DNA of 44,728 nucleotides, from contig NZ_HF952018.1 of assembly GCF_000430995.1 (NCBI RefSeq), positions 176,180-220,907 on the forward strand, in the 5' to 3' direction. The position numbers and the translations under genes are program-made. The notes below the pieces were generated by a model that saw only the letters and a list, made by a program, of their open reading frames with translations, was not told where the DNA came from and did no database searches. The first letter of the stretch is position 1. Every line of letters begins with the position of its first letter. Shown in pieces: positions 16,348 through 25,345 of the stretch. This DNA comes from Thermobrachium celere DSM 8682 (GTDB lineage Bacteria > Bacillota > Clostridia > Clostridiales > Caloramatoraceae).

Positions 16348-18084
16348 ATGGAAATGGTAAAGTTAACTATAGATGGAATAGAAGTAGAAGTACCAAGAGG
16401 AACGACAGTTATTGAAGCGGCAAGACAAATAGGCATAAACATTCCAAGTTTATGCTATCTAAAGGGTGTTAGCCATACATCAAGCTGTAGAGTTTGTGTG
16501 GTTGAAGTTGGACCAAGACTTATAGCATCATGTACATTACCTTGTGAAAATGGAATGGAAGTTAAGACAAACACTCCTAAGGTAAGAGAAGCAAGAAGAA
16601 CAGTTGTTGAGCTTCTACTTTCAAACCACAAGAGAGAATGTACTTCATGTAATAGAAGTGAAAACTGTGAACTACAAACACTTGCAAAGGAATTAAATAT
16701 AAGAGATTTAAGATTTGAAGGAGAAAGAATAAGCTACGAAATAGACAACTCATCACCTTCACTTGTAAGAGACCAAGAAAAGTGTGTTCTTTGTGGTAGA
16801 TGTATAAATACTTGTAAAAATGTACAAACTGTAGGTGCAATTGATTTTTCAAGAAGAGGATTTAACACAAGAGTATCAACTGCACTTGATAAGAATATAG
16901 CAGATACAGTATGTGTAAACTGTGGACAATGTATCATGGCTTGTCCAGTTGGTGCACTAACTGAAAAGGAAAACATTAAGGAAGTATGGAAGGCACTTGC
17001 TGATCCAGAAAAGTTTGTTGTAGTACAAACAGCACCAGCTGTAAGAGTTGCACTTGGTGAAGAGTTTGGAATGCCAATAGGAACAAGAGTTACTGGAAAG
17101 ATGGCAGCAGCATTAAGAAGACTTGGATTTGACAAGGTATTTGACACAGACTTTGCAGCAGACCTTACAATAATGGAAGAAGGAACAGAACTTCTTACTA
17201 GACTTGAAAAGGGAGAAAGACTTCCACTTATGACAAGCTGCTGTCCAGGATGGGTTAAGTTTGTAGAACACTTCTATCCAGAACTTATAGATAATCTATC
17301 AACTTGTAAGTCACCACATGAAATGGAAGGGGCATTAATAAAGCACTACCTTGCTGAAAAGCTTGGTGTTGATAAGAAGAATGTAGTTGTAGTTTCAATA
17401 ATGCCATGTGTTGCTAAGAAGTTTGAAGGACAAAGAGAAGAGCTTTCAAATGAAAATCTACAAGATGTAGATTATGTACTAACTACAAGAGAACTTGCTC
17501 AAATGATTAAGGAAGCAGGAATTGATTTTACAAAGCTTCCAGATGAAGAGTTTGATAACCCACTTGGAGAATCAACAGGTGCAGCAGTTATATTTGGTGC
17601 TACAGGTGGAGTTATGGAAGCTGCACTAAGAACAGTTTATGACCTACTTTCAGGACAAGATCTAGAATCAATAGATTATGTTCAAGTAAGAGGAACTACA
17701 GGAATTAAAGAAGCTGAACTTACTCTACCAAATGGAAAGACAATAAGAGCAGCTGTTGCACACGGACTTGGTAATGCAAGACAACTTATGGAGCTTGTAA
17801 AGAGTGGGGAAAAGCACTATGACTTCATAGAAGTTATGGCTTGTCCTGGAGGATGTGTAACAGGTGGAGGACAACCAATAGTAGATGCAAGAACTCAAGC
17901 ATGCATAGATGTTAAGGCAGAAAGAGCAAAGGCTATCTATGATGAAGATAAGGATATGCCAATAAGAAAGTCACATAAGAACCCATATGTTATAAGATTA
18001 TATGAAGAATTCCTTGGAAAGCCAAACAGCCACAAGGCACACGAACTACTTCATACTCACTATGTAAAGAGAGATAGATTCTAA
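16348..18084 (+). CDS. hydA: [FeFe] hydrogenase catalytic subunit HydA
   Basis: 578 residues, ATG 16348 eleven bases after AGGAGG. Domains: plant-type [2Fe-2S] (C36, C47, C50, C62), His-ligated [4Fe-4S] (H94, C98, C101, C107), two ferredoxin [4Fe-4S] sites (C146-C156 and C189-C199), then the H-cluster domain with all signatures: L1 TSCCPGW (C298 proton relay, C299 ligand), L2 MPCVAKKFE (C354) and L3 EVMACPGGCVTGGGQP (C499, C503). It ends with the small-subunit-like tail (HELLHTHY). It should reduce protons to H2 with electrons from NADH and reduced ferredoxin through HydB and HydC. The length fits the M3-type catalytic subunit. Codon use is strongly biased, suggesting high expression. It is the last gene of the operon. 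Confidence 0.96.
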   Translation: MEMVKLTIDGIEVEVPRGTTVIEAARQIGINIPSLCYLKGVSHTSSCRVCVVEVGPRLIASCTLPCENGMEVKTNTPKVREARRTVVELLLSNHKRECTSCNRSENCELQTLAKELNIRDLRFEGERISYEIDNSSPSLVRDQEKCVLCGRCINTCKNVQTVGAIDFSRRGFNTRVSTALDKNIADTVCVNCGQCIMACPVGALTEKENIKEVWKALADPEKFVVVQTAPAVRVALGEEFGMPIGTRVTGKMAAALRRLGFDKVFDTDFAADLTIMEEGTELLTRLEKGERLPLMTSCCPGWVKFVEHFYPELIDNLSTCKSPHEMEGALIKHYLAEKLGVDKKNVVVVSIMPCVAKKFEGQREELSNENLQDVDYVLTTRELAQMIKEAGIDFTKLPDEEFDNPLGESTGAAVIFGATGGVMEAALRTVYDLLSGQDLESIDYVQVRGTTGIKEAELTLPNGKTIRAAVAHGLGNARQLMELVKSGEKHYDFIEVMACPGGCVTGGGQPIVDARTQACIDVKAERAKAIYDEDKDMPIRKSHKNPYVIRLYEEFLGKPNSHKAHELLHTHYVKRDRF

Positions 18085-18130
18085 TTGTTATATTGTGTAA
18101 ATTACATTAGTGTGATAAAATAATACTAAA

Positions 18131-18278
18131 GATATCCGCCAAAGTGGTTCTACTGCTTTGGGGGATTAAGATATTGAGCCTGATTGCAAGGATTATTCTG
18201 AGCAAGAGGGGAAGGATATAGACAGACTCATAGCTATGGCCATATTATGCCTTCCAGCTTTTGCTGGAGGGCATTTTT
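18131..18278 (+). ncRNA. structured leader with terminator before the HydEGF operon; possible riboswitch of unassigned class
   Basis: The 215 bases between hydA and the TM1266-type gene hold a stretch that folds. ATATCC 18132-18137 pairs with GGATAT 18214-18219, enclosing a hairpin CCAAAG 18139-18144 with CTTTGG 18156-18161. TGAGCCTG 18175-18182 can pair with CAGACTCA 18223-18230 (7 of 8), which crosses the first helix and would make a pseudoknot. A strong terminator follows at 18248-18273: 11 pairs including one G-U, loop TTTT, then five T. Aptamer-like structure, terminator, then an operon start is riboswitch or attenuator architecture. I compared it by eye with TPP, SAM, cobalamin, Moco, THF, ZTP, NiCo, c-di-GMP, fluoride and guanidine types and saw no match. 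The terminator could simply end the hydA transcript. Confidence 0.5.
18248..18278 (+). terminator. intrinsic terminator between hydA and the maturation operon
   Basis: TGCCTTCCAGC (18248-18258), loop TTTT, GCTGGAGGGCA (18263-18273), then TTTTT. It either ends the hydCBA transcript or attenuates read-through into the maturase genes. It ends 22 bases before the next start codon. Confidence 0.9.
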
Positions 18279-18299
18279 ACTTTAGAAGGAGGAAGTAGA

Positions 18300-18545
18300 A
18301 TGGAAAAGAGGCTTGGAGTTGTTGCAATTGTAGTTGAGGATTTAGAGAGGGCAGAGGATGTAAATGCAATTCTACACGAGTTTAGTAGTTTAGTTGTTGG
18401 TAGAATGGGAATTCCCTATAGAGATAGAGGCGTATCTGTCATTTCACTAATTGTAGATGGAACAACAGATGAAATTAGTGCAATGACAGGTAAGCTTGGA
18501 AAAGTAAAAGGAGTAAGTGTAAAATCAGCATTAACAAAGAAATAG
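18300..18545 (+). CDS. TM1266-type iron-only hydrogenase system regulator
   Basis: The start is ATG 18300 behind AAGGAGG (18286-18292); an in-frame TTG at 18261 lies inside the terminator and is rejected. 81 residues with an ACT/ferredoxin-like beta-alpha-beta fold: a MEKRLGVVAIVVED strand, a RVGRMGIPYRDRGVSV-like centre (here VVGRMGIPYRDRGVSVISLIVDG) and a GKLGKVKGVSVKSALTK end. Small proteins of this family, named after Thermotoga TM1266, sit next to hydE/G/F in many anaerobes and are presumed to regulate them; there is no DNA-binding domain in this one. It is 8 bases before hydE in one operon. Confidence 0.88.
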   Translation: MEKRLGVVAIVVEDLERAEDVNAILHEFSSLVVGRMGIPYRDRGVSVISLIVDGTTDEISAMTGKLGKVKGVSVKSALTKK

Positions 18546-18553
18546 GTGATAGG

Positions 18554-19585
18554 ATGAAGGATTTAATATACAAGATAGTTGAAGGATACGTGCCAAGTTT
18601 AGATGAAATGGAAAAGATACTTTCATTAGATGAAGAGGATGCAGAAGTTTTATTTAAAGCTGCAGATGAGGTAAAGAAGAAATACTTTGGAAATGAAATA
18701 CACATAAGAGGAATAATTGAATTTTCAAGCTACTGCAGAGCAGACTGCTACTATTGTGGATTAAGATGTAGCAATAGAAATCTTCCAAGATACAGAATGG
18801 ATAAGGATGAGATAGTAGAATGTGCAAAGGAAGCTGTTGATGCAGGGTACAGAAGCCTAGTTCTTCAGTCAGGTGAGGATTTATATTATACAAAGGAAAT
18901 TTTAGGTGAAATAGTAGAGAGAATAAAGGATTATTCAGACGTTGCTATTACTTTAAGTATTGGTGAGAGAAGCTATAAAGAGTATGAGTACCTAAAGGAA
19001 AAGGGAGCAGATAGGTTTCTAATGAAGCATGAAACAGCAGATGAGTCTCTATACAACAGTCTTCATCCACATTCAAACTTTAAAAATAGAATAGACTGTC
19101 TTAAAAATCTAAAGATGTTAGGCTATCAATTAGGAAGTGGGTTTATGATAGGGCTTCCTGGACAGACTATAAGGACAATTGCAGAGGATATAATGCTTCT
19201 TAAGGAACTTGATGTTGATATGGCAGGAATAGGACCATTTATACCACACAAGGATACACCACTTGGAACATATGATGCAGGAAGTGCATTTTTAACAGTA
19301 AAGGCTGTTGCACTAACAAGAATTCTTTTAAAAAGGCCCCATCTTCCTGCAACAACTGCACTTGGTGTATTAAATACTAAATATAAAGATAAAGTTTTCT
19401 TTGCTGGTGCAAATGTAATAATGCAAAAGGTGGAACCTTATAAGTACAGAAGGTTATACGAAATATATCCAAAAGAATTTAAATTTGAAAAAAGTATAAG
19501 GGAAGAAAGATTAGATTTAGAAAACTACCTGTTGAGTTTAGGACTTGAGATTTCAGATAGTAGAGGCGATGCCCTAATAATTTAG
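18554..19585 (+). CDS. hydE: [FeFe] hydrogenase H-cluster maturase HydE (radical SAM)
   Basis: 343 residues of the biotin-synthase-like radical SAM barrel. The SAM-cluster motif is C61-x3-C65-x2-C68 (YCRADCYYC), followed by GLRCSNRNLPRYRM, RSLVLQSGED (SAM contact region) and SGFMIGLPGQT. HydE acts on an Fe(CO)2(CN)-cysteine intermediate from HydG to build the diiron centre. The three C-terminal Cys that hold a second cluster in Thermotoga HydE are missing here, which is common, and that cluster is dispensable. The gene is spaced 8 bases after the regulator gene and 11 before hydG, all in one operon. Confidence 0.94.
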   Translation: MKDLIYKIVEGYVPSLDEMEKILSLDEEDAEVLFKAADEVKKKYFGNEIHIRGIIEFSSYCRADCYYCGLRCSNRNLPRYRMDKDEIVECAKEAVDAGYRSLVLQSGEDLYYTKEILGEIVERIKDYSDVAITLSIGERSYKEYEYLKEKGADRFLMKHETADESLYNSLHPHSNFKNRIDCLKNLKMLGYQLGSGFMIGLPGQTIRTIAEDIMLLKELDVDMAGIGPFIPHKDTPLGTYDAGSAFLTVKAVALTRILLKRPHLPATTALGVLNTKYKDKVFFAGANVIMQKVEPYKYRRLYEIYPKEFKFEKSIREERLDLENYLLSLGLEISDSRGDALII

Positions 19586-19596
19586 GAGGTATATGT

Positions 19597-21012
19597 ATGG
19601 AAACTGTAAAGCAAACATTTATAAATGATAATGAGATTTTTAAAATATTAGATGAGGCAAAGAAGAAGGCAGAGGATAGAGAATACGTTTTAAGTATTCT
19701 AGAAAAGGCAAGAGAAGCAAAGGGACTTACACCAGTTGAGGCTGCAGTACTTTTAAATATTGAGGATAGAGAGCTTTTAGATAAGATGTTTAAAATGGCA
19801 AAGGAGATAAAGGAAAAGATATATGGTAGAAGAATAGTTTTATTTGCACCACTTTATGTAAGTAACTACTGTGTAAATGAATGTGAATATTGCGGATATA
19901 AGCACTCAAACTGTTCATTTAAGAGGAAAAAACTAACTATGTCTGAACTTATTGAGGAGGTTAAGGTATTAGAGTCACTTGGGCACAAAAGACTTGCCCT
20001 TGAGGCTGGAGAGGACCCTCAAAACTGTCCAATTGAATATATATTAGACTGTATAAGAGCGATATATTCAATTAAATTTGATAATGGAAGTATAAGAAGG
20101 ATAAATGTAAATATTGCAGCAACAAGTGTTGAGAACTATAGGAAGTTGAAAGAGGCAGAAATTGGGACATATATACTTTTCCAAGAAACATACCATAGAG
20201 AAACCTATGAAAAGATGCATAAAAAAGGTCCAAAGCATAATTATGATTACCATACAACAGCAATGGATAGGGCAATGGAGGGTGGCATTGATGATGTAGG
20301 ACTTGGTGTATTATATGGACTTTATGATTATAAGTATGAAACTGTTGCAATGCTTCTCCATGCACAGCATCTTGAGGAAAAGTTTGGAGTAGGGCCTCAT
20401 ACAGTTTCTGTTCCAAGGCTAAAAAAGGCAGAGGGCGTTGATTTAGAGAAGTTCCCATATTTAGTATCTGATGAAGATTTTAAGAAGATTGTAGCTGTAT
20501 TAAGACTGTCTCTACCATATACAGGAATGATTTTATCTACAAGGGAAGAGCCAAAGTTTAGAGATGAAGTAATAGCTCTTGGTATATCTCAAATAAGTGC
20601 AGGTTCCTGTACAGGTGTTGGAGGATATGTTGAATATTATAGGGGAGAGCACCACGATGATGAAAAGCCACAGTTTGAGGTAGGAGATCACCGTTCACCA
20701 CTTGAGATAATAAAGAGTCTACTTAGGGGTGGATATATACCAAGCTACTGCACAGCTTGTTATAGAGAAGGAAGAACTGGAGATAGATTTATGAGACTTG
20801 CAAAAACAGGTCAGATAAATAACGTATGTCAACCAAATGCACTAATCACATTAAAGGAGTTCCTGCTTGATTATGGCGATGAAGAAGCAAGAAAGTTAGG
20901 TGAAGAGGTAATAAAAAGAGAATTAGAGACAATTCCAAATGAGAGGGCAAAGGAAGCAACAATAAGGATGCTTGAGAGAATTGAAAAGGGAGAGAGAGAT
21001 TTAAGATTCTAA
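19597..21012 (+). CDS. hydG: [FeFe] hydrogenase maturase HydG (tyrosine lyase, radical SAM)
   Basis: 471 residues, ATG 19597 behind TAGGAGGT. The N-terminal SAM-cluster motif is C92-x3-C96-x2-C99 (YCVNECEYCGY), and the barrel continues with LALEAGEDP and LFQETYHRETYEKMH. The C-terminal auxiliary-cluster motif Cx2Cx22C is complete (SYCTACYREGRTGDRFM to NNVCQP); it separates HydG from ThiH. HydG cleaves tyrosine to p-cresol and dehydroglycine and yields the CO and CN- ligands as an Fe-cysteine synthon. It lies 11 bases before hydF. Confidence 0.95.
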   Translation: METVKQTFINDNEIFKILDEAKKKAEDREYVLSILEKAREAKGLTPVEAAVLLNIEDRELLDKMFKMAKEIKEKIYGRRIVLFAPLYVSNYCVNECEYCGYKHSNCSFKRKKLTMSELIEEVKVLESLGHKRLALEAGEDPQNCPIEYILDCIRAIYSIKFDNGSIRRINVNIAATSVENYRKLKEAEIGTYILFQETYHRETYEKMHKKGPKHNYDYHTTAMDRAMEGGIDDVGLGVLYGLYDYKYETVAMLLHAQHLEEKFGVGPHTVSVPRLKKAEGVDLEKFPYLVSDEDFKKIVAVLRLSLPYTGMILSTREEPKFRDEVIALGISQISAGSCTGVGGYVEYYRGEHHDDEKPQFEVGDHRSPLEIIKSLLRGGYIPSYCTACYREGRTGDRFMRLAKTGQINNVCQPNALITLKEFLLDYGDEEARKLGEEVIKRELETIPNERAKEATIRMLERIEKGERDLRF

Positions 21013-21023
21013 GGAGGAATACT

Positions 21024-22214
21024 ATGTTAGATACACCAAAGGCAAATAGGCTACACATTGCTATATTTGGAAGAAGAAATGCTGGAAAATCAAGTCTTAT
21101 AAATGCAATAACAGGTCAAGAAATAGCCCTTGTTTCAGATTATGCAGGAACAACAACAGACCCTGTATATAAGGCTATGGAGCTTTTGCCAATTGGTCCT
21201 GTTGTTATAATAGATACAGCTGGAATTGATGATGAAGGAGAGGTAGGAGAATTAAGAGTTAAAAAGACAAGGGAAGTTTTAGATAAGACAGATCTTGCAC
21301 TGCTTGTATTTAGTGCAGAAAATACTGACTTATCAATGGAGAAGGAATGGTATTCATTACTAAAAGAGAGAAAAATACCTACAATTGGAGTTGTAAATAA
21401 GATAGATGTAGAGGATTTAGACTTAGAAGTATTAAAAAATGAATTTGATTTACCCTTTGTTAAGGTTAGTGCAAAAGAAAAAATAAACATAGGAAAATTA
21501 AAAGAAGCAATACAGCAGTATGCACCAGAGGACTATGAGAGAAAAACAATTTTAGGTGATGTTGTAAAAAGAAAGGATCTTGTTGTTTTAGTTGCACCAC
21601 AGGATATACAGGCACCAAAGGGAAGATTAATACTACCTCAGGTTCAAGTTATAAGAGACATATTAGATAACGATGCACTTGCTTTAACTGTGAAGGATAG
21701 TGAGTTAACAGACATTTTAAGTGCACTAAATAGAAAACCAGACTTAGTTATAACGGATTCACAGGTATTTGAAAAGGTAAATGGCATTTTAGATAAGGAT
21801 ATACCTTTAACCTCCTTCTCAATTTTAATGGCTAGGTATAAGGGTGATTTAAAAATACTCATAGAGGGTGCAAAGGCTATAGATACACTTAAAGATGGGG
21901 ATAAGGTGCTAATAGCTGAGGCATGTACGCACCACCCGCTTCAGGGTGACATAGGACGTGAAAAGCTTCCAAACTGGTTAAGGCAAAGGACTGGTGCAAA
22001 CCTTGATATTACAGTAAATGCAGGAGTTGATTTTCCAGAGGATTTAACTAAATATAAGCTAATAATCCACTGTGGTGCGTGTATGTTCAACAGAAAGCAG
22101 ATGATGACAAGAATAATAAGGGCAAGGGAGCAGAATGTACCGATAACCAACTATGGAGTTGCAATTGCATATATGAATGGTATACTTGATAGGGTAACAG
22201 GGATGCTGATTTAG
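21024..22214 (+). CDS. hydF: [FeFe] hydrogenase maturase HydF (GTPase scaffold)
   Basis: 396 residues, ATG 21024 after AAGGAGG. The N-terminal third is a small GTPase: P-loop GRRNAGKSSL (residues 12-21), switch region GTTTDPVYK, G3 DTAGIDD, G4 NKID. A dimerisation domain follows, then the C-terminal cluster-binding domain with ACTHHPLQGDIG and IHCGACMFNRKQM, giving the CxHH...HCGxC ligand set of HydF. It carries the 2Fe precursor and delivers it to apo-HydA. The stop codon lies in the operon terminator. With hydE and hydG the maturation set is complete. Confidence 0.95.
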   Translation: MLDTPKANRLHIAIFGRRNAGKSSLINAITGQEIALVSDYAGTTTDPVYKAMELLPIGPVVIIDTAGIDDEGEVGELRVKKTREVLDKTDLALLVFSAENTDLSMEKEWYSLLKERKIPTIGVVNKIDVEDLDLEVLKNEFDLPFVKVSAKEKINIGKLKEAIQQYAPEDYERKTILGDVVKRKDLVVLVAPQDIQAPKGRLILPQVQVIRDILDNDALALTVKDSELTDILSALNRKPDLVITDSQVFEKVNGILDKDIPLTSFSILMARYKGDLKILIEGAKAIDTLKDGDKVLIAEACTHHPLQGDIGREKLPNWLRQRTGANLDITVNAGVDFPEDLTKYKLIIHCGACMFNRKQMMTRIIRAREQNVPITNYGVAIAYMNGILDRVTGMLI

Positions 22215-22229
22215 CATCCCTTATTTGTT
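22200..22229 (+). terminator. terminator of the maturation operon
   Basis: GGGATGCT (22200-22207) pairs with AGCATCCC (22213-22220), then TTATTTGTT. The hydF stop codon overlaps the loop and right arm. Confidence 0.85.
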
Positions 22230-22398
22230 AAAATTTATTATAATTTAAAGATGTTATATTGTACAAAGAATATTTTTATGTTACAATATCAAACGTTGCG
22301 AAAAATGTAATATCTTGAAGTATTATATCAAAATATATCATAATCTAGTATATTAAACAGAAAAATAAAGGATTTAAGCTCTTGATTTTAAAAGTTAG

Positions 22399-22427
22399 TA
22401 TAATCAGGATTGTTAAAACATTAACTA
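22399..22427 (+). promoter_or_regulatory. -10 element and Rex-like site before the chemoreceptor gene
   Basis: TATAAT at 22399-22404 is followed at 22410-22427 by TTGTTAA-AACA-TTAACTA, 13 of 14 defined positions of the Rex consensus. It lies across the expected start of transcription, where a repressor would block initiation. No good -35 box is seen (TTAAGC at about 22374-22379 is the best). The rest of 22230-22477 is AT-rich and shows nothing else I can name; GAGGGGAGG at 22463-22471 is the ribosome binding site. Confidence 0.45.
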
Positions 22428-22477
22428 AATATTGTTAGTTTTATTTATAAAAAAGTTTAAGTGAGGGGAGGATTTTT

Positions 22478-24178
22478 ATGCAAATAAATACGAAAAAAAG
22501 TATAAGTTCAAAGATAATTTCTACATATTTCTTATTATCTTTTGTTCTTATTTTTTCAATTATGTGTATTGTTTATATTCAATTTAAAAATGTTATTCAA
22601 AATAATATATTAGATTCAAATGTAGGTTTTGTGATTGAACTTTTAGATAAACAATATACAGGTGAATGGAAGGCTGAAGGGGATAAGCTTTATAAAGGAG
22701 ATAATATTATTAATGAGGATTATAAAATACTTGATGATATAAAGAAAATAACAAAGGCTGATGTTACAATATTTTTAAACGATACAAGAATAAGTACGAC
22801 AGTTTCAAATAATGGTCAAAGACAAGTTGGTACAAAGGCTGCACAAAATGTGGTAGAAAAGGTTTTAAAACAAGGAAGTGACTATAAAGGAACTGCGGAT
22901 GTATTAGGTATAAAGTACGTTACAGTATATAAGCCTATAAAGGATAGTTCTGATAAAATAATTGGGATGATTTTTATAGGTTATCCAGAAAGTTTTGTTT
23001 TTGGAATTATTAGAACACCTATGCTTTTAATAATCATAATATCTTTAGTTGTTCTTCTACTTGGATGTACTGGATTTTATTTACTTGTAAATAGAAATAT
23101 TATAAAACCAATAGAGGTTTTAAATAAAAATCTTAATTCTGTATCAAATTTAAATTTCAAAGTTACAGTAGATAAAAAAATGTTAGAGAGACGTGACGAA
23201 GTTGGAGAAATGTTTAATAGTTTAAATGAAATGATGAGTACTCTAAAGGGAATGGTTAAGAAGCTTTCGGATAGTTCTTCTAATCTTTTTGATGAGGCAA
23301 ACAATTTAACAGCAGTTTCTCAGGAGATGGCAGCATCTTCAGAACAGGTTGCGTCAAGTGTTGAGCAGGTGGCAAGTGGTGCTCAGGAGCAGTCAACAAG
23401 TATAGAGGAAATAATGTTTGCCTTTGATAAGCTATCTAATGCTATGGATGAGGTACATAATAAATTAAATAGTGTAAAGGATGAGGTACAAAACACAGAA
23501 CAAAAAGCATCTATTGGTAAAAATGAAATGGATAAATTAATTCTTTCAATAGAAGAGATAAGATCTGCTTTTAATGTGGTTTCAGAAAAGCTAAATACCC
23601 TAAATGAATCTGTATATAATATAAGTAGTATTGCAGATGTTATAAAGGGAATTTCAGAACAAACAAACCTATTAGCGTTAAATGCAGCAATTGAGGCATC
23701 ACGTGCAGGGGAAGCAGGACGTGGTTTTTCAGTTGTTGCAGATGAGGTTAGAAAGCTTGCGGAGGAATCTAAAAAATCAACAGATCAAATAGTGAATATA
23801 ATTAATATGATACAGTCAGAAGCAAAGGAAGTTATAGAAACATCAAATAATGTTGGAAGATTTATAAACAACCAAAAAGAATCAGTAAAAGCAACAGTAA
23901 CATCATTTACAGATATATTGACATCGGTTGAAAGTATAATTCCTCTAATAAAAGGAACATCAGAGTATGTAAATGAAATGGTTGAATATAAGGATGAAAC
24001 AGTAAGTAAGATAGAATCGGTAAATCAAATAGCAAGTGAAAATTTAGCAGTTGTAGAGGAGGTAAGCGCATCTTCAGAGGAGCTTTCAGCATCAGCAGAA
24101 GAGGTGGCATCAGCGTCAGAAAAACTTATGAATTTAGCAGATAACCTTAAAGATATTGTAGAAACTTTTAAAATATAG
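22478..24178 (+). CDS. methyl-accepting chemotaxis protein with extracytoplasmic Cache-type sensor
   Basis: 566 residues. TM1 at about 12-34, an extracytoplasmic domain at 35-180 resembling single Cache domains ([44 protein letters not shown]), TM2 at about 181-204, HAMP at 205-257 ([12 protein letters not shown]-like and [15 protein letters not shown]), then a long coiled-coil signalling domain. The CheA/CheW-contacting hairpin tip is intact: [20 protein letters not shown], then [18 protein letters not shown]. It should sense a small ligand and signal to CheA. The Cache type suggests an organic acid or similar metabolite, but this is inference. The gene is monocistronic; its promoter carries a Rex-like site, which would tie the receptor to redox state. 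Confidence 0.92.
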   Translation: MQINTKKSISSKIISTYFLLSFVLIFSIMCIVYIQFKNVIQNNILDSNVGFVIELLDKQYTGEWKAEGDKLYKGDNIINEDYKILDDIKKITKADVTIFLNDTRISTTVSNNGQRQVGTKAAQNVVEKVLKQGSDYKGTADVLGIKYVTVYKPIKDSSDKIIGMIFIGYPESFVFGIIRTPMLLIIIISLVVLLLGCTGFYLLVNRNIIKPIEVLNKNLNSVSNLNFKVTVDKKMLERRDEVGEMFNSLNEMMSTLKGMVKKLSDSSSNLFDEANNLTAVSQEMAASSEQVASSVEQVASGAQEQSTSIEEIMFAFDKLSNAMDEVHNKLNSVKDEVQNTEQKASIGKNEMDKLILSIEEIRSAFNVVSEKLNTLNESVYNISSIADVIKGISEQTNLLALNAAIEASRAGEAGRGFSVVADEVRKLAEESKKSTDQIVNIINMIQSEAKEVIETSNNVGRFINNQKESVKATVTSFTDILTSVESIIPLIKGTSEYVNEMVEYKDETVSKIESVNQIASENLAVVEEVSASSEELSASAEEVASASEKLMNLADNLKDIVETFKI

Positions 24179-24253
24179 TTTGTAAAGATTTAATTCGATT
24201 ACTGTTTTATATTATTAATATATAAAGTTAACTTTATATGAATTTGGAAAAAA

Positions 24254-24559
24254 TATATATACCATGGAGATGATTTTGTTATAATTTTTGAAGTAGAAGA
24301 AGATTTTGTATTTAATTTTCTTCATAAAAATAATGGAGAAATAAAGCACAGTTTATATGTGAAAGGAATTAAGATATTAATTGGTTAATATAATTATTGA
24401 GTTATGCTATCATTTTATTATGATGTTGTAGCAGAATGGGTTGAAACTAAAGAGCAGTTTGAGTTATTGAGAGAGTTAGGATGTGATAAAATACAGGGTT
24501 ATTATATATCTAAAGTACTTCCAATTGATAAGTTAGAAAAATTTATTAAATATAATTAA
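24254..24559 (+). pseudogene. remnant of a GGDEF-EAL cyclic-di-GMP protein
   Basis: Two fragments lie in the spacer after the chemoreceptor. From about 24254 one frame reads YHGDDFVIIFE, a worn (R)YGGDEF signature, and stays open to a TAA at 24386-24388. From 24404 another frame reads VVAEWVETKEQFELLRELGC then DKIQGYYISKVLPIDKLEKF, the conserved end of EAL domains (normally VAEGVE...QGYxxSKPLP), stopping at 24559. The order GGDEF then EAL C-terminus, with about 200 residues missing between them, shows internal deletion. The EAL active site is gone, so it cannot work. The stop is 13 bases before the methyltransferase start, so the remnant forms that gene's upstream region. Confidence 0.75.
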
Positions 24560-24572
24560 AGGAGTTTTGTAT

Positions 24573-25139
24573 ATGCATAAATTTGATCCTAAAAACGCTG
24601 AAAAACTGGATAATCCAACTAGAAGAAAGTATATGCCTCCATATAAAACTTTAGAGAAGTTTGGATTAAAGTCAAAGGGTGGAGGAGTATTCTTAGATGT
24701 TGGTTGTGGTATAGGATATTTTACCATACCAGCTGCTAAAATATTGACAAATGGAAAGGCTATAGGAATAGATATTTTAGATGAAATGCTTGAGCTTGCA
24801 ATGGAAAGGTCAATAGGAATAGAAAATATAGAGTATATAAAATGTGGTGAGTATGATTTCCCTATAGATAACAGCTTTGCAGATTATGTTATGTTGTCAA
24901 ATGTTTTGCATGAGATAGAGGATAAAAGTAGATATATAAATGAGATAAAAAGAGTATTAAAAGAGGATGGTAGAGTTTTTATAATAGAGTGGAAAAAGAT
25001 AGATACAAACTATGGTCCACCAACTAAACATAGAATATCTCAAGAGGAAGTTATAAAATGGTTTGAAAATGCAGGATTAAAGTTTGTATCAGAAATTGAA
25101 GTATCTGAACATCACTATGGATTAATATTTGAAAAATAA
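24573..25139 (+). CDS. class I SAM-dependent methyltransferase (UbiE-like)
   Basis: The start is ATG 24573 behind AAAGGAG; an in-frame TTG lies two codons earlier. 188 residues with a Rossmann methyltransferase fold: motif I LDVGCGIGYFTIPAAK, acidic loop AIGIDILDEMLELA, motif II region DYVMLSNVLHEIED, post-II LKEDGRVFIIEWKK. The N-terminus (MHKFDPKNAEKLDNPTRRKY) resembles a widespread clostridial methyltransferase group, some members of which are placed near metalloid-resistance genes, but no Cys motif supports that role here. Substrate unknown. It is monocistronic, with its own terminator. Confidence 0.85.
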   Translation: MHKFDPKNAEKLDNPTRRKYMPPYKTLEKFGLKSKGGGVFLDVGCGIGYFTIPAAKILTNGKAIGIDILDEMLELAMERSIGIENIEYIKCGEYDFPIDNSFADYVMLSNVLHEIEDKSRYINEIKRVLKEDGRVFIIEWKKIDTNYGPPTKHRISQEEVIKWFENAGLKFVSEIEVSEHHYGLIFEK

Positions 25140-25182
25140 TTTAAGAAAGTTGCTAAACAACATGATAATATATTTTGAAGAG

Positions 25183-25240
25183 GCCCCATGAAAGATCTTT
25201 GAAATTAGCATTAGATCTTTCTGGGGCTAGTTTATATATT
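25183..25240 (+). terminator. terminator of the methyltransferase gene
   Basis: GCCCCA plus GAAAGATCT (25183-25198, one bulged T) pairs with AGATCTTTCTGGGGC (25213-25227), followed by TAGTTTATATATTTT. It shows that the apparent upstream coding extension of the next gene is not translated. Confidence 0.75.
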
Positions 25241-25285
25241 TTAAATATAAGTAATTTACAAACTTACATTATCAAAAAAATAACA

Positions 25286-25314
25286 TTGAAAAATATTCGG
25301 AAAAATTATAATAT
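25286..25314 (+). promoter_or_regulatory. promoter of the group D-like hydrogenase operon
   Basis: TTGAAA (25286-25291), a 17-base spacer and TAATAT (25309-25314); an overlapping TATAAT at 25307-25312 has a 15-base spacer. It lies between a terminator and the first gene (ribosome binding site GGGGGAA, start 25346). Confidence 0.55.
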
Positions 25315-25345
25315 TAAAATAGATCAAATATGGGGGAATGTATAT

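Noticed and set aside
16734-17147. Antisense frames inside hydA and other hyd genes
   Set aside because: They arise from the biased codon use of highly expressed genes; the plus-strand proteins are certain.
18131-18278. Known riboswitch class such as TPP, SAM, cobalamin, Moco, ZTP, NiCo or c-di-GMP-II
   Set aside because: None of their conserved cores is visible by eye; left as unassigned rather than forced into a class.
25175-25345. N-terminal extension of the first DRTGG protein
   Set aside because: It overlaps the methyltransferase terminator and the promoter; a good ribosome binding site marks ATG 25346.
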